A stretch of 9,503 nucleotides of DNA, taken from positions 1 to 9,503 of the forward strand of contig CALVPC010000037.1 of the NCBI GenBank assembly GCA_944350405.1, given 5' to 3'. Made by a program: the position numbers and the translations under genes. The DNA comes from an uncultured Bacilli bacterium (lineage in GTDB: Bacteria; Bacillota_I; Bacilli_A; RF39; UBA660). Under the pieces are notes generated by a model. It saw only the letters and a program-made list of their open reading frames with translations, searched no databases and was not told the DNA's origin. This document shows positions 6,842 through 9,503 of this stretch, piece after piece (within the stretch, counting starts at the first letter, position 1; each line of letters opens with the position of its first letter).

Positions 6842-7750
6842 TTGAAATCATTAATAAATTTGATAAAAAAAGAAAATCTAGGAACATATAAAGAAAATGT
6901 TTCTTTTAAAAAACTAACAACCTATAAAACTGGAGGTACTGCAAGATTAGTAGTATTACCATATAACACTGGAGCACTTATAAAAATACTAAAATACATA
7001 AAAACTAACAATATAAAATATAAAATATTTGGTAATGGCTCTAATATATTAGCAAGTGACAAAGATTATAATGGTGTAATTATTAAATTAACAAATTTAA
7101 ATAATATTATAATTAATGATAATAAAATAGAAGTAGAAGCTGGATATAATTTTACCAATTTATGTAATCAAATGAGTAAAAAAGGTTATTCAGGATTAGA
7201 ATTTGGCGGAGGAATACCTGCAACAGTCGGGGGAGCAATCTATATGAATGCTGGAGCTTATTTAGAATCAATAAGTAGTGTTGTAGAAAAAGTAGATATT
7301 TTAGATGAAAATATGCAAATAATTACTTTAAGTAAATCAGAATTACAATATGGTTACAGAAGTTCTATATTTATGAAAAAAAACTGGATTATTCTAAAAG
7401 CCTACTTAAAATTAAAAAAATATAACAAAGAAGAAATAATAGACCTAATCGAAGACAGAAAACAAAGAAGAATAAAAACCCAACCACTAGAATATCCATC
7501 CGCTGGTTCAGTATTTAGAAATCCAAAAGGAATGTATGCTGGAAAATTAATTGAAGATTGCAACTTAAAAGGCTTTACATATGGTGGAGCACAAATAAGT
7601 GATAAACATGCTAACTTTATTATAAATAAAAATAATGCAACTAGTAGTGACATAGCTTACCTAATGAATTTAGCCAAAGAAAAAGTAAAGGAGAAATATA
7701 ATATAGATCTATATAGAGAACAAGAATTATTTAATTTTGGAGATGAATAA
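6842..7750 (+). CDS. murB: UDP-N-acetylenolpyruvoylglucosamine reductase MurB
   Basis: MurB is the FAD- and NADPH-dependent enzyme that reduces enolpyruvyl-UDP-GlcNAc to UDP-MurNAc in the cytoplasm. The 302-residue protein has the shorter type II (Bacillus/Staphylococcus-like) architecture. Seen directly: TTYKTGGTA near residue 27, FAD-binding GNGSNIL (64-70), GIPATVGGAIYMNAGAY (124-140), YGYRSS with the catalytic Arg at 173, GSVFRNP with the catalytic Ser at 223, and a C-terminal REQEL segment whose Glu (E293 or more likely E295) matches the third catalytic residue. It starts with TTG, 8 nt after the murG stop. The TAA stop shares one base with the divIB ATG (TAATG), so the two are probably translationally coupled. 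The enzyme acts earlier in the pathway than MurG despite the reversed gene order, as in Bacillus. Confidence 0.97.
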   Translation: MKSLINLIKKENLGTYKENVSFKKLTTYKTGGTARLVVLPYNTGALIKILKYIKTNNIKYKIFGNGSNILASDKDYNGVIIKLTNLNNIIINDNKIEVEAGYNFTNLCNQMSKKGYSGLEFGGGIPATVGGAIYMNAGAYLESISSVVEKVDILDENMQIITLSKSELQYGYRSSIFMKKNWIILKAYLKLKKYNKEEIIDLIEDRKQRRIKTQPLEYPSAGSVFRNPKGMYAGKLIEDCNLKGFTYGGAQISDKHANFIINKNNATSSDIAYLMNLAKEKVKEKYNIDLYREQELFNFGDE

Positions 7751-8451
7751 TGAAAAAAACGAAAAAGAATAAAAATAAAAAAAGTAAAAGAAAATTTAGA
7801 ATATTTTTACTAATTCTAATATTTATCTTAATAATAGCCTTTGCTATATTATTACTTGGTGCCTATGTATTTAAATCTAAAATAGATACTATAGTAATAC
7901 ATGATAATTATTATCTTCAAGATGAAGAAATAATACAAGAAGCAAATCTTGAAAATTATCCTAACTTTTATCTTACTACAAGTAGTAAAATAGAAAAATC
8001 TTTAGAACAAAATGAATTAATAAAAGAAGTAAAAGTAAAGAAAAAACTATTCTTTGAAGTACATATTTATATAACAGAATATAAACCATTATTTATAAGA
8101 GAAGATACTAATAAAATAGTCTTAGAACAAGGAAAAGAAATAGATAATAACTATAATCTAAACATTCCAAGTTTAGTAAACTATGTACCCAATACTAAAT
8201 ATGAAGAATTAGTAGAAAAAATGGAAAATATAGATAATAGTATAATAAATAAAATATCAGATATAAAGTATGATCCAAATGAATATGATGAAGATAGATT
8301 TCTTCTATATATGAATGATTCAAATAAAGTATATATAAACTTACCAAAATTTAAAAACTTAAATAAATATAATGAAATGGTAACTAAATTTGAAGGAAAA
8401 GTAGGAACATTATATTTAGATAGTGGAAACTATTTTGAAATAGAAAAATAA
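7750..8451 (+). CDS. divIB: Cell division protein DivIB/FtsQ
   Basis: DivIB/FtsQ is the bitopic divisome protein that bridges early and late division proteins, working with FtsL and DivIC and with septal peptidoglycan synthesis. Seen directly: a strongly basic cytoplasmic N-terminus (1-16), one transmembrane helix at about 17-41, a POTRA domain at about 44-113 (KIDTIVIHDNYYLQDEEI and then LIKEVKVKKKLFFEVHIYITE), and a beta-rich remainder to residue 233. The extracellular part is shorter than in B. subtilis DivIB and lacks a long C-terminal tail. The ATG at 7750 overlaps the murB stop, with GGAG at 7739-7742 as ribosome binding site. It is the last gene of the operon; ftsA and ftsZ do not follow. 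Confidence 0.9.
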   Translation: MKKTKKNKNKKSKRKFRIFLLILIFILIIAFAILLLGAYVFKSKIDTIVIHDNYYLQDEEIIQEANLENYPNFYLTTSSKIEKSLEQNELIKEVKVKKKLFFEVHIYITEYKPLFIREDTNKIVLEQGKEIDNNYNLNIPSLVNYVPNTKYEELVEKMENIDNSIINKISDIKYDPNEYDEDRFLLYMNDSNKVYINLPKFKNLNKYNEMVTKFEGKVGTLYLDSGNYFEIEK

Positions 8452-8472
8452 AAGCACTAAATAAGTGCTTTT
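8450..8472. terminator. Bidirectional terminator between divIB and rpmB
   Basis: AAAAGCACT (8450-8458), loop AAATA, AGTGCTTTT (8464-8472): a perfect 9-bp stem overlapping the divIB stop and touching the rpmB stop. On the + strand the T run is TTTT; on the - strand it is TTTTATTTTT, so it should serve both convergent genes and act more strongly on rpmB transcripts. Confidence 0.85.
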
Positions 8473-8644
8473 ATAATGTATCTTTTTTCATATTTCTAAT
8501 TTCTTTAGCAGAAAGTTTAACTTTTTCACCGTTATCTAAAGTAACAACTTGTAAATTTAATTTTTGTTTCTTCTTAGTACTATTTAATGCATGAGAACGT
8601 AAATTCTTAACATTAGGTTTTCTTATAGATTCATTTTTTGCCAT
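8471..8644 (-). CDS. rpmB: Ribosomal protein bL28, short form
   Basis: A 57-residue, very basic protein of the large ribosomal subunit. Seen directly: MAKN start, then KNLRSHALNSTKK, which matches the bL28 signature (GN-RSHA-N-KR), followed by NLQVVTL, a DNGEKVKL turn and LSAKEIR, matching the family's VSAR/K-LR end. Compared with B. subtilis bL28 (about 62 aa) the N-terminus is shortened: the CxITG segment is missing, so there is no cysteine, and the usual Trp before NLQ is replaced. The start is the MAKN Met because AGGAGGG lies 5 nt upstream (complement of 8650-8656); an upstream in-frame ATG at 8668 would precede that site and lie at the predicted transcription start. It is monocistronic, convergent with divIB and divergent from the TasA-like gene. 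It uses a CGT Arg codon, as expected for a highly expressed gene. Confidence 0.8.
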   Translation of the reverse strand: MAKNESIRKPNVKNLRSHALNSTKKKQKLNLQVVTLDNGEKVKLSAKEIRNMKKDTL

Positions 8645-8649
8645 AATAT

Positions 8650-8656
8650 CCCTCCT
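8650..8656 (-). promoter_or_regulatory. Ribosome binding site of rpmB
   Basis: On the - strand this reads AGGAGGG, 5 nt before the MAKN start codon. It excludes the longer start at 8668. Confidence 0.8.
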
Positions 8657-8672
8657 TTTGATAAGCATAATA

Positions 8673-8701
8673 AATTTATCATAAAATTATTCATAAGTCA
8701 A
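8673..8701 (-). promoter_or_regulatory. Promoter of rpmB
   Basis: On the - strand: -35 TTGACT (complement of 8696-8701), 17-nt spacer ending in TGA, then -10 TAAATT (complement of 8673-8678), making an extended -10 site. The leader would be about 22 nt, with no room for a structured autoregulatory element. Confidence 0.55.
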
Positions 8702-8713
8702 CTTAATATAAAA

Positions 8714-8729
8714 ATATTGTATACAAAAT
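8714..8729. promoter_or_regulatory. Operator-like palindrome overlapping the TasA-like gene promoter
   Basis: The core TTGTATACAA (8717-8726) is a perfect 10-bp palindrome; one mismatched pair out, AT/AT extends it to 16 bp. It covers the -35 hexamer of the + strand promoter. The GT-TA-AC layout is reminiscent of GntR-family operators, but in such AT-rich DNA this is only suggestive. Confidence 0.3.
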
Positions 8730-8745
8730 GAAAATATGATATACT
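8717..8745 (+). promoter_or_regulatory. Promoter of the TasA-like gene
   Basis: -35 TTGTAT (8717-8722, weak), 17-nt spacer ending in TGA, -10 TATACT (8740-8745), an extended -10 site. Predicted start near 8752, giving a leader of about 30 nt. It is back to back with the rpmB promoter, with 15 nt of AT-rich DNA between the two -35 boxes. Confidence 0.5.
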
Positions 8746-8769
8746 TTAAAAAGGATATGATAATATTAA

Positions 8770-8776
8770 AGAGGTG
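8770..8776 (+). promoter_or_regulatory. Ribosome binding site of the TasA-like gene
   Basis: AGAGGTG lies 5 nt before the ATG at 8782 and supports that start for a gene whose N-terminus is longer than usual for its family. Confidence 0.65.
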
Positions 8777-8781
8777 CTAGT

Positions 8782-9503
8782 ATGCCAAAGAAAAAAAATA
8801 AAAGTATTGAAGAAGAAATACTGGAAAATAGAAAAACAAAAAAAGAAGAACAAGAAAACATAGAAGTAGATATAGTAAAACCAAAATTAAAACATAGAGT
8901 ATTTAGTTTCAATAAAACTTTTGATAATTTAAAAATAAAATATAAAAAAGATCCTAAAAAATTCATAGTATTAGCAGCAAGTATATTAGTAGCTTTTTCC
9001 TTAGTAATAGGATCTAGTTATGCCTATTTAACATATATAAGTAAAACAAATAGTATAACAACAATAGAAGCTGGAACATTAGCGCTTAATTTTAAAAATG
9101 AAACTAATAGTATCTCTCTAAATAATGCACTTCCAATAAAAGATGAAGAAGGATTAGAAGGGAAAGAAGAATATGAATTTACTATCGAAAATACAGGAAG
9201 TCTCCCAGCATCTTATGTAATAACACTTGATAATACATGTGTAGCAGGTAAAAGTTATACAATAGATGGAACTAGTATAAATGCTGATATATGTATACCA
9301 ATAAACTATATAAAAGTAGGATTAAAAGAAGGAAGTAGTGACTATAAAGTATTAGAATATAATGAAAATGAATCACAATATATAATAGATGCAGGTAGTT
9401 TAAATAGTAATGGTACCAAAACATATAAAATGAAATTATGGCTTGATTATGATACTCCAAATGATTATAATTCCCATGGAACACTAGATGTAATATTTTC
9501 AGC
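8782..9503 (+). CDS. TasA/camelysin-like secreted protein with SipW-type signal region (partial, 3' end missing)
   Basis: The frame is open to the window edge, giving 240 codons. Seen directly: a highly charged N-terminal segment (1-60), a hydrophobic stretch at about 61-79, then SSYAYLTYISKTNS and TIEAGTLALNF (about 78-104), which match the SipW-dependent signal region of TasA/CalY proteins (TYAYFSD...T-AGTLDL). The following part resembles the TasA-like beta domain, with EYEFTIENTGSLPASYVITL near 130-149 and TKTYKMKLWLDY near 212-223. Two cysteines, C153 and C171, could form a disulfide outside the cell. Related proteins form extracellular fibres or surface-associated protease-like material, and a SipW-type signal peptidase gene is often adjacent; none is visible here. 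The long charged segment before the hydrophobic stretch is unusual and may mean membrane anchoring rather than cleavage. The exact role is unknown. It has its own promoter and ribosome binding site. Confidence 0.75.
   Translation, partial: MPKKKNKSIEEEILENRKTKKEEQENIEVDIVKPKLKHRVFSFNKTFDNLKIKYKKDPKKFIVLAASILVAFSLVIGSSYAYLTYISKTNSITTIEAGTLALNFKNETNSISLNNALPIKDEEGLEGKEEYEFTIENTGSLPASYVITLDNTCVAGKSYTIDGTSINADICIPINYIKVGLKEGSSDYKVLEYNENESQYIIDAGSLNSNGTKTYKMKLWLDYDTPNDYNSHGTLDVIFS

Noticed and set aside
8766..8966. Antisense open frame opposite the start of the TasA-like gene
   Set aside because: Phe/Ser-rich mirror of a Lys/Glu-rich coding segment, without its own initiation signals; the + strand frame has a promoter, a ribosome binding site and family motifs.
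9272..9484. Antisense open frame near the right edge
   Set aside because: Tyr/His/Leu-rich low-complexity translation opposite the TasA-like gene; no ribosome binding site.
1..9503. CRISPR array, tRNA, rRNA, insertion sequence or riboswitch
   Set aside because: No regularly spaced repeats, cloverleaf, transposase or long structured leader was seen; the gaps between genes are all shorter than about 140 nt.

Overview
The window is very AT-rich DNA from a Gram-positive-type, low-GC bacterium (Bacillota). The small cell-wall operon, Shine-Dalgarno sites close to AAGGAGGTGAT, frequent TTG/GTG starts and a predicted SipW-type secreted protein fit an uncultured gut Bacilli lineage (RF39- or Erysipelotrichales-like). 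That placement is inference only. TGA is a stop here (end of the TraC-like gene) and Trp is TGG, so the code looks standard rather than the Mycoplasma code. The cell should have a peptidoglycan wall, because murG, murB and divIB all look intact.

Region 1 (1-5031) is the distal part of a type IV secretion/conjugation-type operon on the + strand: a PrgI-like small membrane protein, a TraC-like protein corresponding to the VirB4 N-terminal domain, the VirB4/TraE ATPase, and a TraG/VirD4 coupling ATPase with a long charged C-terminal tail. The genes overlap or lie close together, each has its own ribosome binding site, and a hairpin terminator follows the last one. The operon probably begins upstream of the window, where a VirB6-like channel protein would be expected. 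No relaxase, integrase or attachment site is visible.

Region 2 (about 5077-8472) is a housekeeping operon: an extended -10 promoter, then queH (tRNA queuosine), murG, murB and divIB/ftsQ. These are tightly packed and end in a bidirectional terminator. The murG-murB-divIB order is the classical Bacillus dcw order; queH at the head is the less usual element. murG and murB both appear to use TTG starts with nearly identical initiation regions.

Region 3 (8452-9503) holds a short, convergent ribosomal protein bL28 gene on the - strand. Diverging from it is a + strand gene for a TasA/camelysin-like protein with a SipW-type signal region, running off the right edge. Their promoters lie back to back, and a 10-bp palindrome overlaps the -35 element of the second.

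The points most worth a second look are the T4SS module beside core genes with different Arg codon usage, the Asn/Gln-rich N-terminus of the TraC-like protein, the coupling-protein tail, the reduced bL28, and the TasA-like protein with a 60-residue charged segment before its signal region. I do not see strong evidence for a wholly undescribed system.
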